DNA of 64,000 nucleotides from DASXVX01 sp036504075 (GCA_036504075.1 DASXVX010000041.1:1-64000), one strand, 5' to 3'; positions 27,000 through 36,450 are shown, numbered from the stretch's first letter. The notes: generated by a model from the sequence alone, not told the origin. Numbers and translations are program-made.

Positions 27000-27576
27000 G
27001 GCTGGCCTTGGCATGGCCGGCCCCGGCCGGACCGATCTTCGCTGCCCGCAGCGCCCGCCGGATGGCGAAGCCCAGCACGGCGGCGAGGCCGGCTTTGAGG
27101 AGATCGCCCGGCACAAAGACCAGCGAACCGGTCGTGGCCGCCGCCCACGGCACCGAACCGACCCAGGCCATCACCGGAATCCCGATCGCGTAAATGACCC
27201 CGATCCCGCCCAGCATGTTATAGAGGAACAACTTGCCGCTGCCCGGGTCCCCGCTCCGCTCCGTCAGATAACCGATCAGCCAGGCGCCCAGCGGCCAGCC
27301 CCAGAGGAAGCCGGCGCTCGGACCGACCAGCACGCTGAATCCCCCACGCCCCCCGGCCAGCATCGGCGCCCCCACCCCCACCAGGGCCAGAAACAGCACC
27401 TGGCTGAGAAATCCGCGTCTGGCGCCCAGCACGATGCCGGCCAGCATGACCCCCAACGTCTGCATGGTAATCGGCACCGGCAGGAATGCGACCGGAATCC
27501 TGGGCAGGAGCCCAAGCGCGGCCACCACCGCCGTCATCACCGGGACCATCACCAGATCGCGCAGACTCAACCGCAT
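26986..27576 (-). CDS. bioY: Biotin transporter BioY
   Basis: 196 aa from ATG 27576 after GGGGGGA. It is an ECF-type S component with six hydrophobic helices. The BioY motifs are PVPITMQTLGVMLAG, VLVGPSAGFLWGWPLGAWLIG and FVPGDLLKAGLAA. It binds biotin and works with a shared or solitary energising module, not found in this window. A BirA box lies about 55-90 bases upstream, between it and the divergent ligase. Confidence 0.92.
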   Translation of the reverse strand: MRLSLRDLVMVPVMTAVVAALGLLPRIPVAFLPVPITMQTLGVMLAGIVLGARRGFLSQVLFLALVGVGAPMLAGGRGGFSVLVGPSAGFLWGWPLGAWLIGYLTERSGDPGSGKLFLYNMLGGIGVIYAIGIPVMAWVGSVPWAAATTGSLVFVPGDLLKAGLAAVLGFAIRRALRAAKIGPAGAGHAKASHAGD

Positions 27577-27630
27577 GGAACAATCCCCCCACCTTGGACT
27601 ATTATCCCCATCATAAAGGGGATCGGCCAA

Positions 27631-27663
27631 TTGTCAACCTCCAGTTGACTGTCTGGTTGACAG
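27631..27663. promoter_or_regulatory. BirA operator between bioY and acyl-CoA ligase
   Basis: TTGTCAACC, 15 bases, GGTTGACAG: a near-perfect dyad matching the bacterial biotin operator consensus TTGTTAACC-N15-GGTTAACAA. It is placed to repress both divergent transcription units when biotin is plentiful. Confidence 0.88.
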
Positions 27664-27707
27664 TCGGTAGCATGAAGCTTGTACCGCGCCGATGGAAGGA
27701 TGAGAGC

Positions 27708-29198
27708 ATGCGGGTTAGCGGCGGCCTGTGGCGCCATGCGGAAGCCCACCCGGCGCAGCCGGCGCTGGTAGTGGGCGACCAACGCTGGAGTTACCGCGAC
27801 CTGCAGGCCACCGTCGTAAACATGGGGGCGACCCTACACCGGTGCGGGCTCCGCCACGGCGACCGGGTGATGATTTGCCTGCCGAATTCCGGGGCGTACC
27901 TGATCGCCTTCATGGCCGCCGCCCGGTACGGGTGGGTGGCGGTGACCATTCCGGAGGCCGCCGCCGAAGCTGAACTGACCGCCCTGCTGGGCCGGACCCG
28001 GCCGGCCGCGGTCGTCGCGGAAGCAGGCTGGGCGGAGGCGAGGCGGGCGTCGCTGGGCCAAGTCGCCCACGTCCTCACCCCTGGCGCTGGGTGGGAGCCA
28101 GGGGCGGGCGGAGAAGCGGAACCGCCGCTGGCCGGCCCCGGCGACCCGTTCTTCATCGGCTACACTTCAGGCAGCACCGGGACCCCGAAAGGGGTCGTCC
28201 GGCGCCACGCCGCCTGGGTCGAGACCTTCGCCGCCGCCACCGCCGCGTTTTCGCTGAACCCCGGCGACCGGTTTCTCGTGCCCGGACCCCTGCACTTCTC
28301 GGCCTCGCTCTTTGCCGCCGTCCACACGTTAGAGATCGGCGGCACCCTCTTCCTGGAGCGCCGCTTCAACCCCCGCCGGGTGCTGGCCCTCATGGCCGAC
28401 CAGGCGATTACGGGCGCGTTTATGGTCCCGACGCTCTACCAGTCGCTGGTCGAAGAGGCGGTACACCCGCTGGTCGAAGAGGCACTACAGACGTTGCCGG
28501 AAGTGCGCTGCCTGATCAGTTGTGGCGAAAAGCTGCGTCCGGCCGTGCGCGCCGCCCTGGAGACCCGGTTCTCAGCCGCCCGGGTGTTCGAGTACTACGG
28601 TTCCTCCGAGGTCGGCTTCATGACGCTGCTGCCGCCGGAATGGGCCCACGAGCCCGATTCCGTCGGCCTGCCGTTTCCCGGGGTCGACCTGATCGTGCGG
28701 CGGTCCGACGGCGCCGAGGCGGCGCCGGGCGAGGTGGGCATTCTCCATGCCCGCAGCCCCATGGCGGCAGCCGGCTACGGCGACGGCACGGAGCTCACGC
28801 CCATCGCCGGCGCCGACGGCTGGATTCGCACCGGCGACCTGGCCCGGGTGAGCGCCGGCGGGCTCATCTACCTGGAAGGCCGGGCAGACGATGCGATCAA
28901 CGCCGGCGGCGCCACCGTCTTCCCGGCCGATGTCGAGTCGGTGCTGGCGGCCCACCCGGGAGTAGCGGAGGTCGCCGTGGTGGGCCGGCCACACCCGCAG
29001 CGGGGCGAGGAGATGGTCGCCACCGTGGTCCTGCGCCCGGGGGCAACGGTGAGCAAGGCGGAACTGCGGGCGCACTGTGCCGCACGGCTGGCCCCGTTCA
29101 AACGGCCCCGGACGGTGATATTCCTTGCCGAACTGCCGCGGACGGAGTCGGGGAAGGTCTCACGCAAATTGTTGCGGGAACAACTGGGCCAAAAGTAG
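27708..29198 (+). CDS. Acyl-CoA ligase of the bioY cluster (YhfT-like)
   Basis: 496 aa from ATG 27708 (GGAAGGA upstream). It is an ANL-family adenylating enzyme: YTSGSTGTPKGVVRRH, the YGSSEVGFM aryl/acyl loop, WIRTGDLARV and the C-terminal Lys in TESGKVSRKLL. In B. subtilis yhfT accompanies bioYB and a thiolase; the same set occurs here, controlled by one BirA box. Substrate unknown; a pimeloyl-like or longer dicarboxylate/fatty acid would fit biotin regulation but is inference. Confidence 0.85.
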   Translation: MRVSGGLWRHAEAHPAQPALVVGDQRWSYRDLQATVVNMGATLHRCGLRHGDRVMICLPNSGAYLIAFMAAARYGWVAVTIPEAAAEAELTALLGRTRPAAVVAEAGWAEARRASLGQVAHVLTPGAGWEPGAGGEAEPPLAGPGDPFFIGYTSGSTGTPKGVVRRHAAWVETFAAATAAFSLNPGDRFLVPGPLHFSASLFAAVHTLEIGGTLFLERRFNPRRVLALMADQAITGAFMVPTLYQSLVEEAVHPLVEEALQTLPEVRCLISCGEKLRPAVRAALETRFSAARVFEYYGSSEVGFMTLLPPEWAHEPDSVGLPFPGVDLIVRRSDGAEAAPGEVGILHARSPMAAAGYGDGTELTPIAGADGWIRTGDLARVSAGGLIYLEGRADDAINAGGATVFPADVESVLAAHPGVAEVAVVGRPHPQRGEEMVATVVLRPGATVSKAELRAHCAARLAPFKRPRTVIFLAELPRTESGKVSRKLLREQLGQK

Positions 29199-29218
29199 AG
29201 ATCGCTTTCGGAGCCAAG

Positions 29219-29617
29219 CGGCGGCTTATGTACAACGGAAAAAGCCGTCGAAGGCGGCCCAACGGCTTTGAACGATTCCTAACGATATCGAGCGATGTCG
29301 AACGATATCAAACGATATCAAACGGTCGTAAAAACTCGCGAAATCAGGCCGCAGCGACTGGAAAATGGCCTGCGCGCACAGGGAAAGAAAACCCGCCGGA
29401 TTAACGCCGGCGGGCTTTTGCAGTGCGTGGAAGGGGGCGGTTGCGGGTGGTAGGCGTGGGCAGCGAAAGTCAGGCGTGGTAGACAAAACGAAGGGTTTGA
29501 ACGCAAAACGAAGGCTTCCAACGCTGTTGAAAAGCTTTGAACGAAAGAAAACGATCGCGAAAACAATCCGAAGCAATAATTAGCGTTTGGACGAAACCGG
29601 TAAGGAGCGCCGGGCGG
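29219..29617. repeat. Dispersed 0.4-kb element, copy 1 (399 bp, six 10-bp units)
   Basis: This copy shares its whole length with copies at 45993-46381 and 55225-55593. In order it holds a left hairpin (AAAGCCGT / ACGGCTTT), six tandem 10-bp units of the type AACGATATCG (29271-29330), a terminator hairpin (CCCGCCGG / CCGGCGGG then CTTTTG, about 29391-29421), and a right half rich in AAAACGAAGG words. It begins 20 bases after the ligase stop and ends just before a truncated kinase. Confidence 0.9.
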
Positions 29618-29630
29618 CGATAAGCCGCCA

Positions 29631-30362
29631 ATGTGCCTTGCAGGCTCATGTCCTGAAGTGCTGCCCGTCCGGATCGCACCGGTCATCCCCGGGTCGGTCT
29701 GCGAACCGGCGTCTGCGGAGCAGGCATCTGCCGTGGGTGCGGCGCTCGGGACCCTGGTGAAGGCCATGGGCCGCGTCACGCTTGCGGCGCCACCGGGGGG
29801 CACATACGGCGATCTGGAGCAGATCGACCCGCTCCTCCCGGACCCCCTTGCGGCCGCGGCGCTCCCCCTGATCGACAGCAGGGATCAGAAACGGCTTGCC
29901 CGCCTGCTGGCGGACGTGATGGCGGAGCGGCAGTCCTGGTATGCCACGCTGCCCCGGCAGTTCATTCACGGGGACTGCGTACCCTTCAACGTGCTCATGG
30001 TGGGAGCGCGCGTTTCGGCCATCCTGGATTTCGAACTGGCCTGCCGGGATATTCGCGCCATGGACTTTGCCATCGGTTTGTGGCCATGGCTGCGCCAGGG
30101 TGAGGCGATGGCCGACGCGTTTGCTCGTGGCTACACCAGTCACCAGGCGTTCACTTTTGCCGAAGCGGAAGCGCTGCCGTTCCTCCTCCGGCTCCGCCGT
30201 GCCGCCACCCTGGTGTGGTGGGCCGGCCGGTACCTGCACGGGACAGCCGGCGCGGAGATGCTCCAGTGGGCCGTATCATCGGCGCTGCAAATGGCGGACT
30301 GGCTCGAAGCCAACCGGGCAGTCCTGATCGCGCGTGCCAGCCAGTGGGCGGCAGGTTCGTAG
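29631..30362 (+). pseudogene. N-terminally truncated aminoglycoside-phosphotransferase-like protein
   Basis: 243 aa open frame. The catalytic C-lobe is intact: FIHGDCVPFNVLM (Brenner HGD...N) and ILDFELACRD (metal Asp). The ATP-binding N-lobe of about 100 residues is missing and the frame starts 14 bases after the end of repeat copy 1. No SD precedes the ATG. The most economical reading is that a homoserine-kinase/APH-like gene was cut at the repeat junction. Residual activity is unlikely without the N-lobe. Confidence 0.7.
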
Positions 30363-30432
30363 CTAGATCGCCGTACGAGCTGCCGCCTGCCGGTTGTTGG
30401 TCGAAACCCCCGATACACCGGCCTGGCGTCGC

Positions 30433-31320
30433 CTATCCGACCGAAATCGAGATTCCCGCTGCGTAGAAGAGCACCCGTGCCAGCACTTCTGCCGTTACGA
30501 TGCCGGCGACCGACAGGTAGACCAGCCCTGCGACACTGACTGGCTTGCTCTCCTTTCGGGTCAGCAGGTACCAGCCGCACGTCAGGACGCCTACCCCCAG
30601 AACCCCGGCTCCCAGCCGCCCGCCCAGCGCAGTACCGTACTGGCCGAAGAGCAGGTGCAAGGCCGCCTGGGCAGCCCGGGGGCCCCGGCTCAAAACACCC
30701 ACATAGAAGGGTACCGATACCAGCTGAACCACCAGCACAACCGCTCCGGTCGCCACCAGGTCGCCGAGCAGCAGTCCAAACGTCTCGGCTGAGACCTGAC
30801 CACGACCCAGGGAACCCAGCAGTACCAGGGCCCCCGTCGCAACCCCCAGCATGAGGGCTGCGGTAAAGAAGGAGACCGGGGTAAAGAACGTCATCCAGGC
30901 CGGCTTGATGGTCATCTGATATAGGCGGGCCATGCTATACACGGTCACAATTCCACACAGGAGGCTGAACCAGATCAGCACCCGGCTCGACTTCCCTTTC
31001 CAGTGCGCCCAGGCAGCCAGCATGGCAACCAGGGTGAAAAGGCCACTAAACAGAATCTCCCGCGACAGCCATGACGTCTTCAGGTTGAAAATCGCCCGGT
31101 AGGCCCCGCCTGGCGTTCCCAGATGGGAAAGGGACAGCGCCATCGCAAGGACCAGCGCCGGCACCGCCCAGCACAACAGCCGGCGCACCAGCAAGTCTGA
31201 CTCCGCCCCGGCACCTCGCCTCGCCAGCCGGAAGGGGAGCACGGCGGCCAGGAGAACAGCGCCAAGGGCCATCTGTACCAGCAGGGTAAAGAGCAGGAGC
31301 GGCAGTTCACCGCGTAGCAT
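30433..31320 (-). CDS. dmsC: DmsC-like membrane anchor subunit (cluster 1)
   Basis: 295 aa from ATG 31320, spaced well from AGGAGG; an ATG overlapping the upstream stop (TAATG) is the alternative. Eight or so membrane helices and the DmsC signatures SLSHLGTPGGAYRAIFNLKT and SWLSREILFSGLF are present. It anchors the reductase and passes electrons from menaquinol to the iron-sulfur subunit. It is the last gene of the dms cluster, transcribed with the B and A subunits. Confidence 0.85.
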   Translation of the reverse strand: MLRGELPLLLFTLLVQMALGAVLLAAVLPFRLARRGAGAESDLLVRRLLCWAVPALVLAMALSLSHLGTPGGAYRAIFNLKTSWLSREILFSGLFTLVAMLAAWAHWKGKSSRVLIWFSLLCGIVTVYSMARLYQMTIKPAWMTFFTPVSFFTAALMLGVATGALVLLGSLGRGQVSAETFGLLLGDLVATGAVVLVVQLVSVPFYVGVLSRGPRAAQAALHLLFGQYGTALGGRLGAGVLGVGVLTCGWYLLTRKESKPVSVAGLVYLSVAGIVTAEVLARVLFYAAGISISVG

Positions 31321-31325
31321 GGGCA

Positions 31326-31940
31326 TTACCTCCTCGCTGTCGGTGCCGCAGACGCATCGCCCCGCACGGCATCCCGGTGGGGAGTATAAAGCGAGTTCGG
31401 CTTCGTGAGGGCCGGGTCCGGCAGACTCTTCACCTGCATCGTCCCACCGAACTGCTTCTTCAGTTCCGCAATGGGTCCGACGTGGATGGCACGCACCGGG
31501 CAGGCCGCGACACAGGCAGGCTCCCGCCCCTTCTCGATCAAGTCGACGCAGAGGTTGCACTTGCCGGTCGTGCCCTTGGCCGGGTTGTACTGGGGCGCGT
31601 CGTACGGGCAAGACCAGGTGCAGTACCGGCAGCCGATGCAGACATCCTGATCGATGGTGACCACACCATCCTGCTCTCGCTTGGTGATCGCACCGGTGGG
31701 GCAGTTCTGTAGGCAACGCGGCTCGGCACAGTGGTTGCACGAGATCGAAATCCAGTAGGCGAACACATTGGGGATGACTGCTTTCCCCGTGACCGTGTAG
31801 TCGCCGCCCTCCACCTCAATGACCTTGCGGTAGAGCTGTCCGACCTCCAGGTCGTTCTTGTCCTTGCAGGCGATGGTGCAGGTGCGGCAGCCGAGACAAA
31901 CGCTCATATCAACATGAAAACCCAGTTGCTGCGTGGCCAT
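31326..31940 (-). CDS. dmsB: Four-cluster ferredoxin subunit DmsB-like (cluster 1)
   Basis: 204 aa. It has four cysteine motifs for [4Fe-4S] clusters: CLGCRTCTIACKDKND, CNHCAEPRCLQNCP, CIGCRYCTWSCPYDAP and CNLCVDLIEKGREPACVAACP. It carries electrons between the membrane subunit and the molybdopterin subunit. There is no Tat signal of its own, as usual for DmsB, which is co-exported with the A subunit. About 15 bases from dmsA. Confidence 0.92.
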   Translation of the reverse strand: MATQQLGFHVDMSVCLGCRTCTIACKDKNDLEVGQLYRKVIEVEGGDYTVTGKAVIPNVFAYWISISCNHCAEPRCLQNCPTGAITKREQDGVVTIDQDVCIGCRYCTWSCPYDAPQYNPAKGTTGKCNLCVDLIEKGREPACVAACPVRAIHVGPIAELKKQFGGTMQVKSLPDPALTKPNSLYTPHRDAVRGDASAAPTARR

Positions 31941-31954
31941 GTGTCAATCCCTCC

Positions 31955-34345
31955 TCACCGGGCGTTTTGTCGTTCGACCTGCACCAGGTTGGTGTGCTGC
32001 GGATTGGCTTTGGCCAGCGGCGTCGGGCGCTGGCTGGTCAGCACGTTCAGGCTGCCACGCCGGTCGATGCCCTGGCTGTCGGGTGTCCACCAGGCGCCCT
32101 GGGGCACCGCTGTCACCCCGGGCATGATCCGGGGGGTAACCTTCACGGGGAGCACCATGGTGCCCCGGTCGTTGAAGACCTTGACCTGGTCGCCGTCGGA
32201 GATCCCCCGGGCCGTAGCGTCGATGGGGTTCATCCACATCTCCTGCCGGGCGGCTTCCTCCATCCAGGGGACGTTGTCATAGATGGAGTGGCAGCGCCGC
32301 TTGTAGTGCCAGCCGATGCACTGGAGCGGGTACTTGGCCGTCAGCGGATCCGCCGGGCCCTCCCAGGCCTCGATATACTTGGGGATGGCGGGGATCTCCT
32401 TGGGGTTGTTCAGCTTGACCAGGGCGGGCGAGTAGATCTCGATCTTGCCCGACGGGGTCGGGAACTTGAACTTCTCCGGCTCCTCCACCTGCTGCTTGAA
32501 GGCAACGTACGGTGCGGGATACTTGTACTTGTATACGCCCCGCTGCTTGAACCCCTCGTAGGTCGGGAAGTCGGGCCAGGCCTTGCGGGCATCCTCCACC
32601 ATGAAACGCAGCCAGTCCTCGTCGGTCTTGCCTTCGGTGAATTTGTCCTTGAGGCCCAGCTTGTCGGCCAGCAGGGTGACCCAGTCGTAGGCGCTCTTCG
32701 CTTCGTGCAGGGGCTCGATGGCCTTGTTCTGGAAGAGGACATAGTCGCCCCAGGCCCAAGGAGTGGCGATGTCGTTCCGCTCGAACCAGGTGGTGGCGGG
32801 GAGCAGAATGTCGGCGAACCGGGCGCTGGGGGTCAGGAACTGCTCGCTTACGACGATGAACTCGACCTTGCTCTCATCGGCCAGGGTCTTTGCCGTCTTG
32901 TTGATGTCGGCGTGCTGATTCAGGAGTGCGTTGCCGGCCAAGTTCAGGATCAGCTTGATGTTGACCGGGAGCCGGTCGCCGCCCTTGACGCCGTCGGCAG
33001 CGGTCATCTCCGTGCCCCGGACGATGGCGTCGGTGAACAGGAAGACCGGGATGCTGAACTTGACCGGGTTGATGGCGGGCAGCGCACCCATTTTGGGCGA
33101 GCGCCCGTACCCGATCCAGCCCATGGCGCCGGTGGAGCCGCCCGCAACGCCGATGTTGCCGGTCATGGCCTGCAGGGTGATGAGCCCACGGGAGGGCTGC
33201 TCGCCGTACGCGTGCCGCTGCGGGCCGTAACCCATGACGATGGCGGCAGGCTTGACCGCTCCGTACTCCCGGGCCAGCTTGCGGATCGTCGCGGCGGGGA
33301 TTCCGGTGATCGGCTCAGCCCATTCCGGCGACTTGGGGGTGCCATCGGTCTCGCCCAGAATGTAGCTTTTGAACGACGACCCCTTCGGGGTGCCTTCAGG
33401 GAGATGCTCCTCGTCGTAACCCAGCGCCAGCTTGTCCAGGAAGGCCTGGTTCACCAACTTCTCGGTGATCAGCACATGGGCGATGGCGTTGATCAGGGCG
33501 TTGTCGGTGGTCGGCCGCAGCGGAATCCACTGGTCGGCAAACGCCACGACGGTGTCGCTGTAGCGGGGGTCGATCACGACGATCTTCGCCCCGGCTTCCT
33601 TCGCCCGGCGGAGATAGTAGCTGGTGTTGGTGGAAAAGACGGTCTCCGCCGGGTTGAAGCCCCACAGGATGATGAACCGGGAGTTGGCCAGGTCCTCCCG
33701 GCTGCTGCCGGTGTTCTCCGTGCCGACGGTGTAGTTGGTCCCGTAGGTGTTGGCGGCATTGCTGTAGTTGTTGTAGGCGCCGAGGTAGCCGCCGAACAGG
33801 CCGAGCAGGCGGCGCATGCAGTTGCCTTCAGAGAGCTTGCCGGCGTTGCCCGTGCCGTACGGGATATACATCGCTTCGTGCCCATATTTGGTCTTGACGC
33901 GCTTCAACTGCTCGGCAATGGTGGTCAGGGCTTCGTCCCAGCTTATCCGCTCGAACTTGCCCTCCCCCCGCTTGCCGACCCGCTTCATGGGATACTTCAA
34001 CCGGTCCGGATGGTAGACCCGGGTCCGGTAGGACCGGCCCCGCATGCAGGCCCGGAGCTGGGGCGCATCGGCGGTGTCGGGCTCATCGTCGGTTGTGATG
34101 GCGGTGATCGTGCCATTCTTGACATGCGCCTTCAGCACGCACCGGCCGCCGCAGTTGTGGGCACAGGCCGAGGGAACAATGGTGACGTCCTTGTCGCCGG
34201 CTGCAGCCCGCGCGGTTCCGCTCCGCAGACCGGACAGCTCAAGACCGCCGGAAACGGCGGCGGCGCCGGAAAGCACTGCGCCCCACTTCAGCAGCGTCCG
34301 CCGGGTGACCTGACCGCCTGGCGTGTGATCCCGATCGGTTGTCAT
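31955..34345 (-). CDS. dmsA: Molybdopterin oxidoreductase, DmsA family (cluster 1)
   Basis: 796 aa from ATG 34345 after GAGGGGGG. A Tat signal (TRRTLLKWGAVLSG) directs folded export. The [4Fe-4S] motif CAHNCGGRC precedes the MGD-binding blocks (ERISWDEALTTIAEQL, WGFNPAETVFSTNT, VVIDPRYSDTV) and ends in a typical molydopterin-dinucleotide domain. The DmsA/YnfE type reduces S- or N-oxides or related oxyanions; the substrate cannot be read from sequence. The TorD-like gene lies directly upstream. Confidence 0.88.
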   Translation of the reverse strand: MTTDRDHTPGGQVTRRTLLKWGAVLSGAAAVSGGLELSGLRSGTARAAAGDKDVTIVPSACAHNCGGRCVLKAHVKNGTITAITTDDEPDTADAPQLRACMRGRSYRTRVYHPDRLKYPMKRVGKRGEGKFERISWDEALTTIAEQLKRVKTKYGHEAMYIPYGTGNAGKLSEGNCMRRLLGLFGGYLGAYNNYSNAANTYGTNYTVGTENTGSSREDLANSRFIILWGFNPAETVFSTNTSYYLRRAKEAGAKIVVIDPRYSDTVVAFADQWIPLRPTTDNALINAIAHVLITEKLVNQAFLDKLALGYDEEHLPEGTPKGSSFKSYILGETDGTPKSPEWAEPITGIPAATIRKLAREYGAVKPAAIVMGYGPQRHAYGEQPSRGLITLQAMTGNIGVAGGSTGAMGWIGYGRSPKMGALPAINPVKFSIPVFLFTDAIVRGTEMTAADGVKGGDRLPVNIKLILNLAGNALLNQHADINKTAKTLADESKVEFIVVSEQFLTPSARFADILLPATTWFERNDIATPWAWGDYVLFQNKAIEPLHEAKSAYDWVTLLADKLGLKDKFTEGKTDEDWLRFMVEDARKAWPDFPTYEGFKQRGVYKYKYPAPYVAFKQQVEEPEKFKFPTPSGKIEIYSPALVKLNNPKEIPAIPKYIEAWEGPADPLTAKYPLQCIGWHYKRRCHSIYDNVPWMEEAARQEMWMNPIDATARGISDGDQVKVFNDRGTMVLPVKVTPRIMPGVTAVPQGAWWTPDSQGIDRRGSLNVLTSQRPTPLAKANPQHTNLVQVERQNAR

Positions 34346-34359
34346 GTGGACCCCCCTCA

Positions 34360-34980
34360 TCAAGGAATCATTGATTCAGCCAGCACGTAGCCCAGGAGCA
34401 GCCTGGCCATGCCCTGGTAGAACAGGGTGTTGGCGCCGTGCTCCAGCAGGTCGCAGAAGGGCCGGATCCATGCCAGCAGATGCTCCCGTAAGAACCTGGT
34501 CCGCTCTGCCGCGGCCCCGGGGTCGCTACCCCGTTCGGTCAGGAAGAGCAGGAACTCCAACTCCAGTGCGATATGGTCCTCCGGCTCCCGCCCCGGCTCC
34601 GGCAGGCCCAGCCCCCAGCGGCGGTAGGCCTGCCGAACGTCCAGCGTGCAGGGGCCGAAGAGCACCTGTTCTTCACACCGGTAGACCGACTCCCAGGGCG
34701 GCGCACTCATGGGCCCCGGACCTTCGAACAAAGCCATGAAGTCCTGACGCAGCAGGTCGGCCTCCGCCGCGGGCGCCCGCTCGTGGGCCTGGCGGGCATA
34801 GTCCGCCAGCAGGCCCGCCCCCTGCGCCATCTCGGGATTCGCCGGCTCCATGGGGAGCTCGGCCAACAGTTCCTGCAGCTGCGGCTGCCAGGAGACCGCG
34901 GGCGGCCGGCGCAGGACCGTGGCCAGGAAGCGGCCCATCAACACCCGTCCGGTCTCAGAAGCAGTGGTGGTGGTTTGCAT
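34360..34980 (-). CDS. TorD/DmsD-type maturation chaperone
   Basis: 206 aa, mostly helical. The TorD-family core is visible in LLRQDFMALFEGPGPMSAPPW, ESVYR and EPEDHIALELEFLLFL. These proteins bind the Tat signal of the catalytic subunit and aid cofactor insertion. It lies between the two dms clusters, so one chaperone probably serves both A subunits. It overlaps the longest possible cluster-1 dmsA frame by 4 bases. Confidence 0.88.
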   Translation of the reverse strand: MQTTTTASETGRVLMGRFLATVLRRPPAVSWQPQLQELLAELPMEPANPEMAQGAGLLADYARQAHERAPAAEADLLRQDFMALFEGPGPMSAPPWESVYRCEEQVLFGPCTLDVRQAYRRWGLGLPEPGREPEDHIALELEFLLFLTERGSDPGAAAERTRFLREHLLAWIRPFCDLLEHGANTLFYQGMARLLLGYVLAESMIP

Positions 34981-34983
34981 ACA

Positions 34984-35823
34984 TCAAAAGAGGGGCAACT
35001 GGCTCAGCACCGAGGTGTAGAACAGGGTGCGTCCCACCAGTTCGCCGGCCACCACCGCCACCAGCGCGATCCTGACGAGAACCGGGCCCGGCTGCTCGCC
35101 TTTCACCAGCGGAGCGGCCACCCACACGGGCAAGCCAACACCCACCAGCAGGCGGAGCCAGAACCAGGAGTTACCGAAAAGCAGTGCCGTGGTGGTGCCG
35201 GAGACACCGGTCAGATAGGGCCCGTAGAAAGCCAACCCCAGCACCAGCGCGGCCGCAGCCGCGAGGACGATGTAGCCCAGATACCGCCTGGCCTCCACTG
35301 GGGCGCCGGCGTGCCTGGCGACGGCACAGGACACCGCCATGCCGCCGATCAACAGGGCGGTAACGAAACCGGCCATCAGGTTAGACCAGTGTGACCAGTC
35401 GGGGCGAGAGGGAAGCTGGTAGACCATGCCGGTCGCGAACACGGCCAGAAGCCCGACTACGGCGGCGACCAGCCCCACGGTTCGGCGCGCAGGCTGATTT
35501 TCCGGCCGCCACTGCCACAGGTGCGAGTAGGCGGCGGCGCAAGCCGTGAAGAGGCCCATCAGGATAATCTCCCGCGCGAGCCAGGAGGAGCCAAAGTTGC
35601 TCACAGCCCGGTATGCGCCCAGCGGGGCGCCCAGGTGCCACAGGGAAGCCGCCAGGCTTGCCAGCGCCAGGGGGAAGACCAGCCGCCCCACGTTTCGCAG
35701 CGCCGGCTGCAGGGCAGCCACTTTCTCTGTGCCCAGCAGGCTCTCCAGCACGGTGGGAATGGCCACCAGGCCAACGGCGGCCTGGGAGAGGACCGTAAAG
35801 AGAATCAGCGGCAGTTCTTTCAT
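34984..35823 (-). CDS. dmsC: DmsC-like membrane anchor subunit (cluster 2)
   Basis: 279 aa from ATG 35823 after AGGAGGTG. It has eight membrane helices and the family block SLWHLGAPLGAYRAVSNFGS, then SWLAREIILMGLFTA. It is paralogous to the cluster 1 anchor, sharing the ELPLILFTVLSQ start. It is tightly packed with the TorD-like gene (3 bases) and the B subunit (12 bases). Confidence 0.86.
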   Translation of the reverse strand: MKELPLILFTVLSQAAVGLVAIPTVLESLLGTEKVAALQPALRNVGRLVFPLALASLAASLWHLGAPLGAYRAVSNFGSSWLAREIILMGLFTACAAAYSHLWQWRPENQPARRTVGLVAAVVGLLAVFATGMVYQLPSRPDWSHWSNLMAGFVTALLIGGMAVSCAVARHAGAPVEARRYLGYIVLAAAAALVLGLAFYGPYLTGVSGTTTALLFGNSWFWLRLLVGVGLPVWVAAPLVKGEQPGPVLVRIALVAVVAGELVGRTLFYTSVLSQLPLF

Positions 35824-35835
35824 GCGGAGCACCTC

Positions 35836-36435
35836 CTACACTTGGCGGGTCCGGTGCCCGTCCACGATGCGAGCCGGCCTGCTATTTACCTCAGGCCTGG
35901 GCTGCAGGCGCACGGAGGGATCAGTCACCTTTGGATCAGGCAGCACCGGCAGCGACTGCACGGCGCCGGGGTGCTTCTGCTGCAGCTCCTCCAGCGGGCC
36001 GAACTCCAGTGCCCGCAGGATGCACGCCTGCACGCAGATCGGCTCCTGGCCCTTGTCCACCAGGTCGTGGCAGCCGCTGCACTTGCCGGCCTTGCCCTTG
36101 CTTTCGTCAAACTGCGGAGCGGCGTAGGGACAGGCAAAAGTGCAGTACCGGCAGCCGATGCACCTGCTCTGGTCGTGGATGACCAGGCCGTCTTCGCGCT
36201 TGGTGTAAGCCCCGACCGGGCAGACCTTCACGCAAATCGGGTCCTTGCAGTGGTTGCAGGCCATGGAAATGCTGTAGGCAAAGGGCTTCGGATAGGCCCC
36301 GCCTTCCACGATCCGCACCCGGCGCCACCGGGGTCCCACCTCCAGGTCGTTCTTGTCCTTGCAGGCCACCTCACAGGCGTGGCACCCGATACAGCGCTCC
36401 ACGTTGATGAAAAAACCCAGTTGCTTGTTTGCCAT
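35836..36435 (-). CDS. dmsB: Four-cluster ferredoxin subunit DmsB-like (cluster 2)
   Basis: 199 aa with CIGCHACEVACKDKND, CNHCKDPICVKVCP, CIGCRYCTFACPYAAP and CSGCHDLVDKGQEPICVQAC motifs for four iron-sulfur clusters. It is closely similar to the cluster 1 subunit (same LGF start and order), consistent with tandem duplication of the whole unit followed by divergence. Confidence 0.92.
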   Translation of the reverse strand: MANKQLGFFINVERCIGCHACEVACKDKNDLEVGPRWRRVRIVEGGAYPKPFAYSISMACNHCKDPICVKVCPVGAYTKREDGLVIHDQSRCIGCRYCTFACPYAAPQFDESKGKAGKCSGCHDLVDKGQEPICVQACILRALEFGPLEELQQKHPGAVQSLPVLPDPKVTDPSVRLQPRPEVNSRPARIVDGHRTRQV

Positions 36436-36450
36436 GGTGTACTCCCCCCT

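Noticed and set aside
29271..29330. The 10-bp tandem array as a CRISPR
   Set aside because: Units are contiguous 10-mers without spacers and no cas genes are present.
29226..29576. A minus-strand ORF conserved in all three repeat copies (MLRIVFAIVFFRSK-type start)
   Set aside because: No SD before the TTG/ATG, and the 10-bp array changes unit number so the frame is not kept; conservation is at the DNA level of a repeat.
31967..34390. An 807-aa plus-strand ORF antisense to dmsA of cluster 1
   Set aside because: Antisense shadow with no homology or SD; the opposite strand is a clear molybdoenzyme.
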